DNA of 64,000 nt from Puccinellia tenuiflora (lineage: Eukaryota > Streptophyta > Magnoliopsida > Poales > Poaceae): assembly GCA_012064385.1 (NCBI GenBank), contig QRDG01000533.1, positions 1,185,322 to 1,249,321 on the forward strand, read 5' to 3'. Below the pieces are notes generated by a model. That model saw only the letters and a list, made by a program, of their open reading frames with translations, was not told where the DNA came from and made no database searches. Positions 33,416-45,076 of this stretch are shown here, piece by piece. The position numbers and the translations under genes are program-made. Within the stretch, counting starts at the first letter, position 1, and each line of letters opens with the position of its first letter.

Positions 33416-35363
33416 CCTATGCAGGAGGCAAGCTTGTCGAGATGAGGGCTGTCTTCTTAGGGTCAGTCGGATGTATCTGGTGCGCCCTTGTGTCGTTGGT
33501 CGCATTGAAGGACGACTCGGACGGTGATTTTTTTCCCTCAGGGAAGAGGGTGCGATCGTTGGTGAGTGCCAGCTCCTGGAGCTGCTACTGGTCTCCAAAC
33601 GACTCGGATATCTTGTTGAACTTGCGGTCGCACTCGTCGGACTGCTCGAAATCACCGTTGACGGTGATGGTTCCATAAGGTCCTGGCATCTTGAGCTTGA
33701 GGTAGGCATAATGTGGTACTGCCATGAATTTGGCATAAGCTGGTCACCCGAGGATGACATCGTACTGCGACTTCCAGTCTACCACCTCGAACTCTATTTT
33801 CTCCTTCCTGAAGTTCTTTGGCTCGCCGAAGATGACGTCGAGCGTTATCGTGCCCAGGGAGTACACCGGCCGCCCCGGCACGATTCCATGGAAGGTGTTG
33901 ACCGATGGCGCAAGGTTGGTTGTTAGTATGTTCATCCCGCGCAGCATGTCGGCGAACATGATGTTGATGCCGCTGCCGCCATCCATGAAGATGCGACTCA
34001 TCGCGAAGCTGCTGATCTGGGCGTCGAGGACGAGGGCTGCGTGGCCTAGACGTGGTACTTGCGGTGGGTGGTCCTCGCGAGAGTAAACGATTCTCGCATG
34101 AGACCACCTGAGGTACTCCGGTAGGGCCGGTGGTGATTTGACGGCAAGGTGCACTTGGCTCGTTATTAGCTTCTGGTCCCGATTGGAAGGGCATCCCTTC
34201 TGTATCATGAACATGCGCCCGACAGGGTTCGGGTAGGGATCTTCGCCTGCTTGGGGTTCCTCGACGCGTGGTTGGAGCTGGATAGCTCCCGCCATATGTC
34301 CTGGTGGGGGCAGAGCCGGGGCAGGTGGCGCTCTGATGGCTGGCGCACCTGGTACGATTTGCGCCTGCTGCTGGAGGAGGCGTGTGTATTCCGCATGCAG
34401 TTCTTGAAAGCCCTCGCAATCCTTCAAGAGGTGGCGGGATGTGAGGTTGCCATGCTCGTCCCTGAACATGTGGAACCTGCAAGCTCCTTGCAGGGTAGGG
34501 GGAGGGCGCGGCACTCGCCTGTTGCGCGGCTGACGTGGTCGCCACTCCTGCTTGATGTTTTTGTTGTCCCTATAACCGGTTGTTTGGCTGCCGCTTTCAT
34601 AGCGACTGCTGTCACGGTTTCTTTGCTCGCGGCTATCGGGAAAACCCGCTGCCACGAGTTCTGCACCTTCGTTGTCATCATATGCTCACGACTTCCTCTT
34701 GCGGCAGTGATCGCTGCTGCGATGACTCCAGTGGCCTTGGTCACCGTTCTCCACGGGTGTATCGTTGCACTCGTTGCGTATAGAGTCTTCTCCGTCTGCC
34801 CAATCATTAGCGATTTGCATGAGGTGAGCGATGGTCTTCGGCTTTATTCTTCCGAGTGTTCCTTCAGCTCGAGTCGATAGACACCTCGGGTGAATGCATA
34901 TATCGCGTTGTCTTCTGAGATCCTCTCCGCCGAGTTACGGAGGAGGGTCCACCGCTGAATATACTCGCGCAGCGTCTCGCCCAATCACTGCTTGCAAGCT
35001 CGAAGTTCTTCGAACAAGGCGGGTCGCTTGCATGTGCCAGCGAAGTTGCGGATGAAGTCCTCGCCGAAATCTTCCCAGCAAGTATATGCTCCCCGCGGCA
35101 GGCTTTTAAGCCAGGCACGGGCAGAACCTGTGAGCATTAGCTGAATGTATTGCATGGCCGTAGACGTCGAACCTCTCTGGCAAGTTACTGTCGTGAGGTA
35201 GTCCTCCAGCCAAGCGGAGGGTTCTTGTAGGCCATCATACTTTGGGGTCTCAGATGTTAATCTGAAACCCTTCGGCATCCTTGCCTCTCGGATACGGCGA
35301 CTGAAGCAGAGTGCTCCGCAAGGTTCGAAGTCTTCTTCGGAGTCTGGATCGTCGCTGCTCGTA
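33416..35363 (-). pseudogene. Element B gag (C-terminal half) and protease
   Basis: Reads the retrotransposon gag core (34985-35278; SARAWLKSLPRGAYTCWEDF, as in PF03732), an Arg-rich linker, a Cys/His segment (CRFHMF...HLLKDC) and an aspartic protease with DGGSG near 33961-33991. In-frame stops lie near 34985, 33742, 33580 and 33417, and a frameshift near 34860. The right edge at 35363 is the insertion site of C; gag continues at 45077. Confidence 0.8.
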
Positions 35364-35368
35364 TCGCG
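35364..35368. repeat. Target site duplication of element C, left copy
   Basis: TCGCG, identical to 45072-45076 on the other side of element C, as expected for a 5-bp integrase-made duplication. Confidence 0.95.
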
Positions 35369-36541
35369 TGATCACTCTGAATTATGCACATCTTTTCGAC
35401 GTCCAAAACCCCAAATCTTGCTCATATTTGAGAAGTTCAATCAAGGTTTTAAATGTTTTTTTACATCAGTTATCCACTTTTTGCAGATCAGTGCGCCAAG
35501 GCACATATTTATTCATCTCCAACTCCAAAGCCCCTCAAGGTGTACGCTTGTAGAGAGGAAGCTTCAGGAGGATGCCTCGCGAGGAAAAAGGCCTCGCGAG
35601 GGTTTCGCTTCGCGAGGGAGCCTCTCGAAGCCATAAGAGAAGTAAGCGAGCGTATCTCCCATGTGCTGCGCGCGTGTTTGAATCAGCAAGGAGGGAATCG
35701 ATCATCTTGGAGGAGAAGAAACCAGAAGAGTCAAAAAGGTGATAAAGCAGGAAGCAGCCCATGTGCGTCCGTGCAAAAAGCTGAAAAGCGACGGCGGAAC
35801 TTCCCGCCTCGCCACCAACCACGCCATCGACCGCGCCCCTCGCCACTTCCGCAGCGCCTATAAAGCGGCTTCCGTGACCGAGAAGTGAACCACTTCACCG
35901 CATCCACGAGATCCGAGATCACCAGATCCAAGATCCAACCAACCACTCCACTGCTCCGCACCACTCCACCTTGAGCAAGAACAGAAGAACAAGGAAGAAC
36001 TTTGGAGAAGCATGGCGAAGACGATCCACGAGGAACGAGAGGAAAGAAGAAGCCCTTGATCCGTATCTGTCCCTGTCTACTTCCTTGCTTCTACTTCGTC
36101 TGTATCTTCCTTAGCCTCCCGCCTCTGCTTCCTCTGCTGCCGCCGCGACGAACTGATTAGATCCTCTCCAACCCCTTCAGTGAAAACTCTCTGTAACTCT
36201 CTGAATCTTTCTGTTTGTGTGAACGTTATAATCATGCTGTGATTTTGTTGCTTGTGAAATCTTCCTTAGCCTCCACCTTGCTTAAGTTTTGAGTTTTGTT
36301 ATGTTTGACGATCGTATCTTCCTTAGCCTCCCCTTTGCTGTCCGAGAAACAATCTTCCTTGGCCTCCCCTTTGTTGTCACCGTTTTAATTTCTGTTGCTT
36401 GATCCGCAAGAACTAGCCTAGATCCGTAAAACACCAACCCACCTTTTCGTTGTGCCAAGCTTCTGGAAAGGAAAAGCACCAATAAGATTTTGATCCCTGT
36501 GGAGAGAACGACAAAAACCCCCCTTTACTCACACCCGATCA
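35369..36541 (+). mobile_element. Element C 5' LTR
   Basis: TGATCACTC...CCCGATCA, 1173 bp. TATAAAGCGG near 35860 is a likely TATA box. It carries TCGCGA palindrome units at 35573-35630 and fewer copies than the 3' LTR of a repeat with core CTTCCTTAGCCTCCC (near 36320-36380). Antisense and sense short frames here are not genes. Confidence 0.95.
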
Positions 36542-36542
36542 A

Positions 36543-36564
36543 TACCGGCGCCGTTGCCGGGGAT
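36543..36564 (+). promoter_or_regulatory. Element C primer binding site region
   Basis: Directly after the LTR end the sequence reads ACCGGCGCCGTTGCCGGGGA, the common plant Ty3/gypsy TGGCGCC-type PBS position with the leading base changed. It would pair with a tRNA 3' end to prime minus-strand synthesis. Confidence 0.7.
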
Positions 36565-36786
36565 CAAATGTTGATTGCTTTTCAGATTACAGTAGCCTTG
36601 GTTGTGTTTCTTTCCTCATAGTTCACCTCCGTAATAAATCTGTTTGCTTTGTTACTCTTAGTCTCTTAATCTTGCATCTAGAACGGTTATTAGGGGATTT
36701 AGTTCACTAACCCTTGATAAAGTTCTTGTCTGTGCTTGTGTGCAGTGGAAATATGATCTCCTTCGTGCAGGTTGGTGAGCTCGTGT

Positions 36787-38922
36787 ATGCAGACATCTGA
36801 AGATTCACCTTTAGCCCCCTTTGATCCTGAGCCTGAAAGAACATTTCTTGCAAATAGAAGAAGGGCAGTTTCCTCAACAGCCGTAGAAGAAAGATTGCCA
36901 GCTTCCAAGATGGGAGACAGGAAGTTGAGAGACCTCCGGATCCCTAAAGACCATGTAGCCACCTCTGATGTGGTTATGCCTGCTATTCAAGCAAACAACT
37001 GGGAAATCAAGCCATTCCTAATCAATATGGTTCAGCACAATCCCTTCAAAGGTTCTGCCTTGGAGAGTCCTCATGAACATATCAGAAATTTCTTAGAGTA
37101 TTGTAACACCCTCAAACACAATGGTGTGCCTCCTGAAGCCATTAGGATGCAGCTATTCCCTTTTTCCCTGTCAGGAAGTGCTAAGTTATGGTTCCATGCC
37201 TTGCCTACTCATGCTAGGGACACTTGGGAACATCTGGTGCAAGCTTTCTTTCAGAAATACTTTCCCCCCACCAAAGCAGCCGATTGCAGAGACAAAATTA
37301 CCAGATTTGTGCAATACCAAGGAGAGAGTTTATACGATGCCTGGCAGAGGTACCAAGGCCTGATTAGAATGTGTCCTAACCATGGTCAAGAGCAGTGGCT
37401 AATTCTTCAGACATTCTACAAGGGTCTAACAGATCAGACCAGATCCTTTGTAGATTCTGCTGCTGGAGGAGGTATAATGAACAAGACCCTGGATGAAGCT
37501 TTTGAATTGATTGAGAGCATGGCCTCACACAATTTCTCCTGGACAAATGAAAGAGCAATGCAGCCTCCTCAGCCAATAGTTATGCAACATGGAAGCCCAG
37601 AAGCCCTTGAAGCAAAGCTTGATAGCCTGACCAGTCAAATATCTCAGCTTATGTTGGAAACGAATGGAAAGGCCCTTGTGCCATTAAGTTTAGTTTCAGC
37701 ACCCTGCCAGATTTGTGGAATTGAAGGTCATTCGCCTCAGGAGTGTCCCTATTTCAGTGCCAGTGAATCTCAAGTGGCAGAAGTGAATTACACTCAGAAT
37801 CAAGGTCCCTTTTCTCAGAGCTACAACCCCTCCTGGAGACATCATCCAAACCTGTCCTACAAGAATGCAGCCCAGCAAAGTTACCCTCAAGCAGCCCCAC
37901 AGAACTATGCCTCAACATCTCAGCAGAATTTCAGACCTCCAGGCCATATGCAGCAGCTACAGCAGCATCCTCAGCAAGCAACCCAGCAAAATGCCTCTTC
38001 AAGCAGTAGCCAGTCTGAAATTAGTGAAATGATGCATTTGCAAGAAGAAATGTTCAGTGGAATGCAAGAAACAATGAAGATGCAGTCTGAACTATTTTAC
38101 AAGACAATGCAGCAGCTTACAGCTGGAATCTCCAATACCCAGGGAAATCAGCCAGAGAACAAACTACCCGCTCAGGTAGAGAAGAACCCTAAGCAATGTG
38201 GTGCAATTACAACTACCGAAGCAGTAGAGGCTGTCACTATTAGAAGTGGATTAAACACTGAACCCATTCTGAAGACACCCCCAATTGGCACCTATGTAGC
38301 CCCACCAAGGAGGCCTCGCGAGGAGAAAATGCCTCGCGAGGAAAATTTGCCTCGAGAGGAAAGCCTCTCGAGGGACCCTCCTCAAGAGCCTGTAATACCA
38401 GTAGAACCAGCTGCAGTACCAAGGGTTGAGAAGCCTTTAGTTCAGAAGATCCCATTCCCTTCAAGATTGGAAAAAACTAAGGAAGAAAAGCAGTATGCCA
38501 AGTTCCTAGAGACAATGAAGGAAGTGCAAATTACAATCCCCATCCTAGATGCAGTGTTGCACATCCCTCTGTATGCTAAATTCTTCAAGGACCTGATAAC
38601 CAAGAAAAGGAGTATAGAAGATCCTGAGATAGTTGCTTTGACAGAAGAATGCAGTGCAGTTATCCAAAACAACTTGCCCAAGAAGTTAGGAGACCCAGGG
38701 AGTTTCAGTATCCCCTGTGTGGTTGGAAAAAGAACCTTCACAGCCCTCTGTGATTTAGGTTCCTCAATCAGTGTGTTACCCCAAGCTGCTAGTCAGATGC
38801 TGCAACTAGGCTTGCCGAAGCCCACCTCCATGACACTGCAGCTTGCTGACAGAACACTGAGAAAACCAACTGGAATTCTTGAAGCTGTGCCAGTCCAAGA
38901 GAAAACCAACTGGAATTCTTGA
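36787..38922 (+). pseudogene. Element C gag and start of protease
   Basis: First ATG at 36787. The gag core spans about 36960-37530. A single Cys/His knuckle-like segment (CQICGIEGHSPQECPY, near 37700) follows, then a Gln-rich region, then a linker at 38309-38385 made of PREE/SRE repeats that are the translation of TCGCGAG palindromes. The aspartic protease motif (CDLGSSISVLP) is near 38750. The frame fails right after it: a 40-bp tandem duplication (38859-38898 and 38899-38938) shifts the frame so it stops at 38922, while pol continues in another frame. Otherwise well preserved. Confidence 0.9.
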
Positions 38923-38938
38923 AGCTGTGCCAGTCCAA

Positions 38939-41900
38939 GTTGGAAATTTTGCTTATCCAGTGGATTTTGTTGTGTTGGAAATGGAAGACAACTCAGAGTC
39001 AATGATTCTTGGCAGACCTTTCTTAGCAACAGCAGGAGCCATAATTGATGTGAAAGGTGGAACCCTGAAGTTGCAATTTGGTTCTGAACAAGCAGAGTTT
39101 AACATGAAGCATGCCTCCCACCTGCCAAATATACTTGAACAATGCCATGCCATGGATGTCATCGACAAGAGTATCATTGAATCGCAGCAGCAAATACAAC
39201 CCCAAGAGCCTGAAGTGCAAGTCTTTGTGACAGCTGATAGTCCTAATCTTCAAGAGTTGTTTGGAATCACTCTTTGTAATGAAAATTCTGGAAGTGCAGA
39301 AAATGCCTCAAGAGAAATGCTTCGCGAGGGCCTGCCAAATGCCTCGCGAGAGCCTCTTCAAGCTTCGCGAGGAGAAATGCCTCGCGAGAGAAATCTCGAG
39401 GAAGCAGAACCCTGGAGAGAACCTCCTCAGCAGTCTCATAAATCCATTGTCGAGTTGAAGGAGTTGCCTGCTCACCTGAAGTATCTGTTTTTAGAGGAAG
39501 AAAAAATTCACCCTGTGATAATCAGCTCTGCACTTGATGATGAACAGGAGCACAACCTATTGTCAGTTCTCAGGCTATACAAGAATGTCATTGGATATTC
39601 CATTGATGACATCAAGGTAATCGATGAGAAGGTCTGCTCTCATAGGATATATCTTGAAGAGGATAGCACCCCCTCCAGAGAAGGCCAAAGGAGATTAAAC
39701 CCTGCCCTGCAAGAAGTAGTAAAAAAGGAAGTTCTGAAACTCCTACAAGCAGGCATGATCTACCCCATCTCTGACAGCGAGTGGGTGAGTCCTATCCACA
39801 TAGTACCCAAGAAAGGAGGCTATACAGTGGTAGAAAATGAAGAAGGAAAATTGATGACAACAAGACCTGTTACTAGATGGAGAATGGTCAATGATTTTAG
39901 GAAATTAAACAAGGCAACTAGGAAGGATCATTTCCCTTTGCCATTTATGGACCAGATGTTGGAGAGGTTAGCAGAGCAAGAATTTTATTGTTACCTTGAT
40001 GGATACTCTGGATTTCTTCAGATTCCCATCCATCCAGCAGATCAAGAAAAAACTACATTCACATGTCCATATGGAACATTTGCATACAAAAGATTGCCAT
40101 TTGGTCTGTGTAATGCCCCAGGAACCTTCCAGAGGTGCATGACTTCAATATTCTCTGACTATATTGAGAAAATCATGGAAGTTTTCATGGATGATTTCAC
40201 TGTCTATGGAACAGATTTCGTCACCTGCTTGAAGAACCTGGCAGCAGTCCTGCATAGATGCTCAGAGCAGAACTTGATATTGAACTGGGAAAAATGCCAC
40301 TTTTTAGTCACTGAAGGTATTGTGCTTGGACACCTGATATCCTCTAGAGGCATTGAAGTGGATAAATCAAAAGTTGATGTGATTGCTAAATTACCACCCC
40401 CTGAAAATGTAAAAGGAATACAGAGTTTCCTTGGACATGCTGGATTTTACAAGAGATTCATTAAGGATTTCTCTGGCATTGCAAAGCCTCTAACCAAACT
40501 GCTCAGTCAAGATGTCAAATTCCACTTTGATGAAGCTTGTTTGAAGGCCTTTAACCAGTTGAAGCAAGCTCTTATTTCTGCTCCAATTGTGCAGCCTCCA
40601 GATTGGACCCTACCCTTTGAGTTGATGTGTGATGCAAGTGATTTTGCAGTTGGAGCAGTTCTGGGCCAGAGAAAAGGGAAAGCTCAGCATGTGATCCACT
40701 ATGTCAGCAAAACTCTAGATGATTCTCAGATCAATTACTCCACTACTGAAAAAGAATTGCTTGCAGTGGTATTCGCATTTGACAAGTTCAGACCTTATCT
40801 AGTTGGGCACAAATGTACTGTCTTCACTGATCATGCAGCAATAAGATATCTTGTCAGCAAGAAGGATGCCAAGCCAAGGCTAATCAGATGGATTTTCCTG
40901 CTTCAAGAGTTTGATATTGAGATCAAGGATAAGAAAGGCTCTGAGAATGTGGTAGTTGATCATTTGTCAAGAATAAGTTACTCTGAAACTAGAATAATAG
41001 AAGACAGCATCCTTGGAGAGCAATTGATGGGAGTAAATGCCTCGCGAGGACTTCTTGAAGCCTCGCGAGGGAGGCCTCATGACGATCTTACTCCTCAAGC
41101 CTCGCGAGGAGATGTTTCGCGAGATGTGCTTCTCGAGGAAATGCTTCGCGAGGGATGCCTCGCGAGGGTCGACGTCTCGCGAGAAGCCAAGACTCCATGG
41201 TATGCTGACATTGTGAATTACCTAGAGTGTAAAATTATGCCAGTTGATTTGTCCTACCAGCAGAAAAAGAAATTCATGCATGAAGCTAAGAGCTATTACT
41301 GGGATGAACCATTCCTCTACAAGCATTGTGCAGATGGTATAGTGAGCAGATGTGTGCCCTCTGAAGAAACTCATGATGTGATGTTCCAATGTCATTCTGG
41401 CATGTATGGAGGCCATGCTGGAGTAATGAAAACTCAAGCAAAGATCGTTCAAGCTGGATTTTATTGGCCTAGCCTGTTCAAAGATGTTCATGATTTTGTC
41501 AAGCAGTGTGATCCCTGCCAGAGAACTGGGAAAATCTCGAGAAGGAACGAAATGCCTCAGCAAGGCATTCTTGAAGTTGAACTATTTGATGTATGGGGTG
41601 TTGATTTTGTTGGGCCTTTACCTTCCTCTCGAGGCTTCAAGTATATCCTTGTAGCAGTGGACTATGTGTCCAAATGGGTTGAAGCGGTACCAACTATCAG
41701 TGCAGATTCCAAGTCCGTCTGCAAGCTGTTCAAAACTGTAATTTCCCCAGATTTGGAGTTCCCACAGTTGTGATCAGTGATGGAGGAGCCCACTTCAACA
41801 ATGAACAGCTAGAGAAGCTGTTGAGCAAGTATGGTGTGAAGAATCACAGAGTTACTACACCCTATCATCCTCAAGCCAATGGACAAGTTGAGTTATCCAA

Positions 41901-42525
41901 TAGAGAAATTAAGCAGATCCTTGAAAAGGTTGTGCCCAAGTCCAGAGCAGATTGGTCCCTGAAATTGTCTGATACCTTGTGGGCTTACAGAACTGGATAC
42001 AAGACACCTATTGGAATGTCGCCCTTCAGGCTTGTATATGGTAAAGCATGCCATTTGCCTGTCGAGTTAGAGCACAGAGCTCAATGGGCTATTAGGAAAC
42101 TAAACCTCGACATGAAGAAAGCTGGAAGTGCAAGGAAACTGCAGATGTGTGAGCTTGAAGAGCTAAGGCATGATGCATATGAGAGTTCCAAGATTTACAA
42201 GGAAAAGACCAAAAAATGTCATGATAAACATATCCTCAGGAAGGAGTTCAGCATTGGACAGCAAGTGTTGGTGTATGACTCCAAGTTGCATTTGTTTGCT
42301 GGAAAATTCAAGTCAAGATGGTTTGGTCCCTGCATAGTGAAGAAGGACTTGGGAAATGGTGCTTTCGAAGTCCAGACCCCATCAGCAGGTACTTTCAAGG
42401 TAAACGGCCAGAGACTGAAGCATTACCTAGCAGGAGAGAAGATTGACACTGAAGATCCCGAAGAAAGCGAGAATGACGAGTCGGAGGATGTTTTCAATGC
42501 ATCCTCTGAAGCTGTGAAGCAGTGA
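38939..42525 (+). pseudogene. Element C pol: RT, RNase H, integrase, one frameshift
   Basis: After the duplication the frame runs to 41773: rest of protease, an acidic linker with ASRE repeats (39300-39410), RT (about 39660-40230; LPFGLCNAPGTFQ, VFMDDFTVYG), RNase H (about 40590-40980; DASDFAVGAVLGQ), a second palindrome-coded linker (41035-41190) and the integrase zinc region (HAGVMKTQAK...CDPCQRTG) and core (DVWGVDFVGP). The frame then shifts near 41743-41752, within a T/C run, compatible with loss of one base. The rest of integrase (ISDGGAHF, PYHPQANGQVELSNRE) follows in frame 41770-42525. All catalytic motifs looked for are visible across the two frames. Confidence 0.92.
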
Positions 42526-43813
42526 GAAGAAGCTACGGTCAGGCTCGTGACCTTAAACAAGCGCTCATCGGGAGGTAGCCTGATATCCTTTTTATATATT
42601 ATTTCCCTTCAATGAGTTATTTTTGTTTCGTGTGTTCCTTTTTGTTTGTTGTTTTGTTTTTCAGATTGCTGAATAAAAGAGAGTGAAGTGGGTTGGCAGA
42701 GATCCCTGCAAGCAAAGAGTAGAAAGTCGCTTCGCGAGGAAAAAGGCCTCTCGAGGGATTCTGCTTCAAGAGAAAGCTTCTCGAGGGCTTGATGCTTCGC
42801 GAGGAGTGCTTCGCGAGGAGATGCTTCTCGAGGGCTTTATGCTTCAAGAGGAAGATTTCTCGAGGATTTGACCCTTAAAACCAGGTGAACACATTCCAAT
42901 TCACAAATCCTGTTACACCATAAATATCATTGCTATGCCATGATTACAAATTTTCTATCTATTCTTGGCTATATTTTCGAAGTTGCTTGTCGAGTAAAAG
43001 TTTCTTGGAGTGCTTAATGTTGCCTAAACAATCTTTCATGCTATTGAGAATCTTGTAGTGTTTCTGCCTATAAAGCTTGCAAACTCTTGTGTTAGAGTCA
43101 TGTATCAAAACAGAGTTCATATATGTCTCTGATCAGATCTGTTGGAATACCTTCATAATGCAAGTGGCTCTGAAACTGAATGAGTTGACCCTCGAAGAGC
43201 CATGTTTTAACTGCATTTCTGCATTTCTGCATTAGCTACCAGTATCTCGGGATGGTGGTATGTGAAGCACTAACAGTGAAACTAACTTGAAGCAAGTAAT
43301 TCGAAAGCAAAATTTTGCATTAGCAGTTATGATCTCGGGATTGTAACTTGTGAAGCACTAACCTGAAGTTTCTGATAGTAATTTGAAAGCAAATTTTTTG
43401 CATTAGCAGTTATGATCTCGGGATTGTAACCTGTGAAGCACTAACTGAAAGAATCTGACAAGTAACAATGATCCTAACCCATCTTTAATTTTTGCATTAG
43501 CCTACTATGTTCTCGGGAACGGTAGTAGGTGAAGTACTGACTTTGCATTTACTTAACACTCATGGCTATTTCATGGATCACTTCATTTGATTTCCCTGCC
43601 AAATGTCTTATCTAGGTAATCGAAAAGTATCTGAACTGAGACATATATAAAAGTTGTTAATTGAAACTTGACTCTGAACTGGAGATTGCAACCAGGTATG
43701 CAGAAACTGCTTTGAATCCAATATGTATGAACTGCTGTGTATGCAGAAGTTGAGCACTATTTTCGTCATATCTGCTTTACTTGGGGACAAGCAAAGGTTT
43801 GGGTCTGGGGGTT
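42526..43813 (+). other. Element C 3' spacer with tandem repeats and polypurine tract
   Basis: Non-coding, as usual between pol and 3' LTR in Athila-type elements. A cluster of TCGCGA and TCGAGA units lies at 42725-42870. Four copies of an 83-94 bp unit (starts near 43229, 43317, 43400, 43494) share GCATTAGC, a TCTCGGGA core and GTGAAGCACTAAC. The G-rich tract GGGTCTGGGGGTT at 43801-43813 is the likely PPT. No env-like frame is seen. Confidence 0.8.
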
Positions 43814-45071
43814 TGATCACTCTAAATTATGCACATCTTTTCGACGTCCAAAACCCCAAATCTTGCTCATATTTGAGAAGTTCAATCAAGGTTTTAAATG
43901 TTTTTTACATCAGTTATCCACTTTTTGCAGATCAGTGCGCCAAGGCACATATTTCTTCATCTCCAACTCCAAAGCCCCTCAAGGTGTACGCTTGTAGAGA
44001 GGAAGCTTCAGGAGGATGCCTCGCGAGGAAAAAGGCCTCGCGAGGGTTTCGCTTCGCGAGGATGAATGCCTCGCGAGGGAGCCTCTCGAAGCCAGAAGAG
44101 AAGTAAGCGAGCGTATCTCCCATGTGCTGCGCGCGTGTTTGAATCAGCAAGGAGGGAATCGATCATCTTGGAGGAGAAGAAACCAGAAGAGTCAAAAAGG
44201 TGATAAAGCAGGAAGCAGCCCATGTGCGTCCGTGCAAAAAGCTGAAAAGCGACGGCGGAACTTCCCGCCTCGCCACCAACCACGCCATCGACCGCGCCCC
44301 TCGCCACTTCCGCAGCGCCTATAAAGCGGCTTCCGTGTCCGAGAAGTGAACCACTTCACCGCATCCACGAGATCCGAGATCACCAGATCCAAGATCCAAC
44401 CAACCACTCCACTGCTCCGCACCACTCCACCCTGAGCAAGAACAGAAGAACAAGGAAGAACTTTGGAGAAGCATGGCGAAGACGATCCACGAGGAACGAG
44501 AGGAAAGAAGAAGCCCTTGATCCGTATCTGTCCCTGTCTACTTCCTTGCTTCTACTTCGTCTGTATCTTCCTTAGCCTCCCGCCTCTGCTTCCTCTGCTG
44601 CCGCCGCGACGAACTGATTAGATCCTCTCCAACCCCTTCGATGAAAACTCTCTGTGACTCTCTGAATCTTTCTGTTTGTGTGAACGTTATAATCGTGCTG
44701 TGATTTTGTTGCTTGTGAAATCTTCCTTAGCCTCCACCTTGCTTAAGTTTTGAGTTTTGTTATGTTTGACGATCCACTCTTCCTTAGCCTCCCCTTTGCT
44801 GTCCGCGAGATCTTCCTTAGCCTCCCCTTTGCTATCCGAGAAACAATCTTCCTTAGCCTCCCCTTTGCTGTCCGAGAAACAATCTTCCTTAGCCTCCCCT
44901 TTGCTGTCACCGTTTTAATTTCTGTTGCTTGATCCGCAAGAACTAGCCTAGATCCATAAAACACCAACCCACCTTTTCGTTGTGCCAAGCTTCTGGAAAG
45001 GAAAAGCACCAATAAGATTTTGATCCCTGGGGAGAGAACGACAAAAACCCCCCTTTACTCACACCCGATCA
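43814..45071 (+). mobile_element. Element C 3' LTR
   Basis: 1258 bp; the same ends as the 5' LTR. It is longer by a 17-bp insertion adding one TCGCGA unit near 44060 and by extra copies of the CTTCCTTAGCCTCCC repeat at 44780-44910. Ends at 45071, followed by TSD TCGCG. Confidence 0.95.
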
Positions 45072-45076
45072 TCGCG

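Larger units (their letters stand above)
35369..45071 (+). mobile_element. Element C: nearly complete Athila-like Ty3/gypsy retrotransposon
   Basis: 9.7 kb with LTRs at 35369-36541 and 43814-45071, TSD TCGCG, a PBS-like GGCGCCGTTGCCGGGG after the 5' LTR and a G-rich tract before the 3' LTR. Gag, PR, RT, RNase H and IN are all present in plus orientation; gag motifs (NPFKGSALE, FPFSLSGSAKLW, FPPTKAA, VQYQGESLYDAW) match the Athila lineage. By eye the LTRs differ by about 17 substitutions plus a 17-bp indel and minisatellite units, so insertion is recent on a plant scale. Two frame breaks in the polyprotein make it inactive as read. Confidence 0.93.

Noticed and set aside
36543..36564. Element C as an envelope-bearing retrovirus-like element
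   Set aside because: Athila relatives can carry an env-like frame, but the 42526-43813 spacer has only repeats and no membrane-protein frame.
38309..38385. Palindrome clusters as a CRISPR-like array
   Set aside because: Units are 6-12 bp with irregular spacing, lie within a retrotransposon coding frame, and the genome is eukaryotic.
44750..44932. LSLPFAVRE repeat peptide in the element C 3' LTR
   Set aside because: Translation of the LTR minisatellite; the 5' LTR has fewer units and no gene is expected here.
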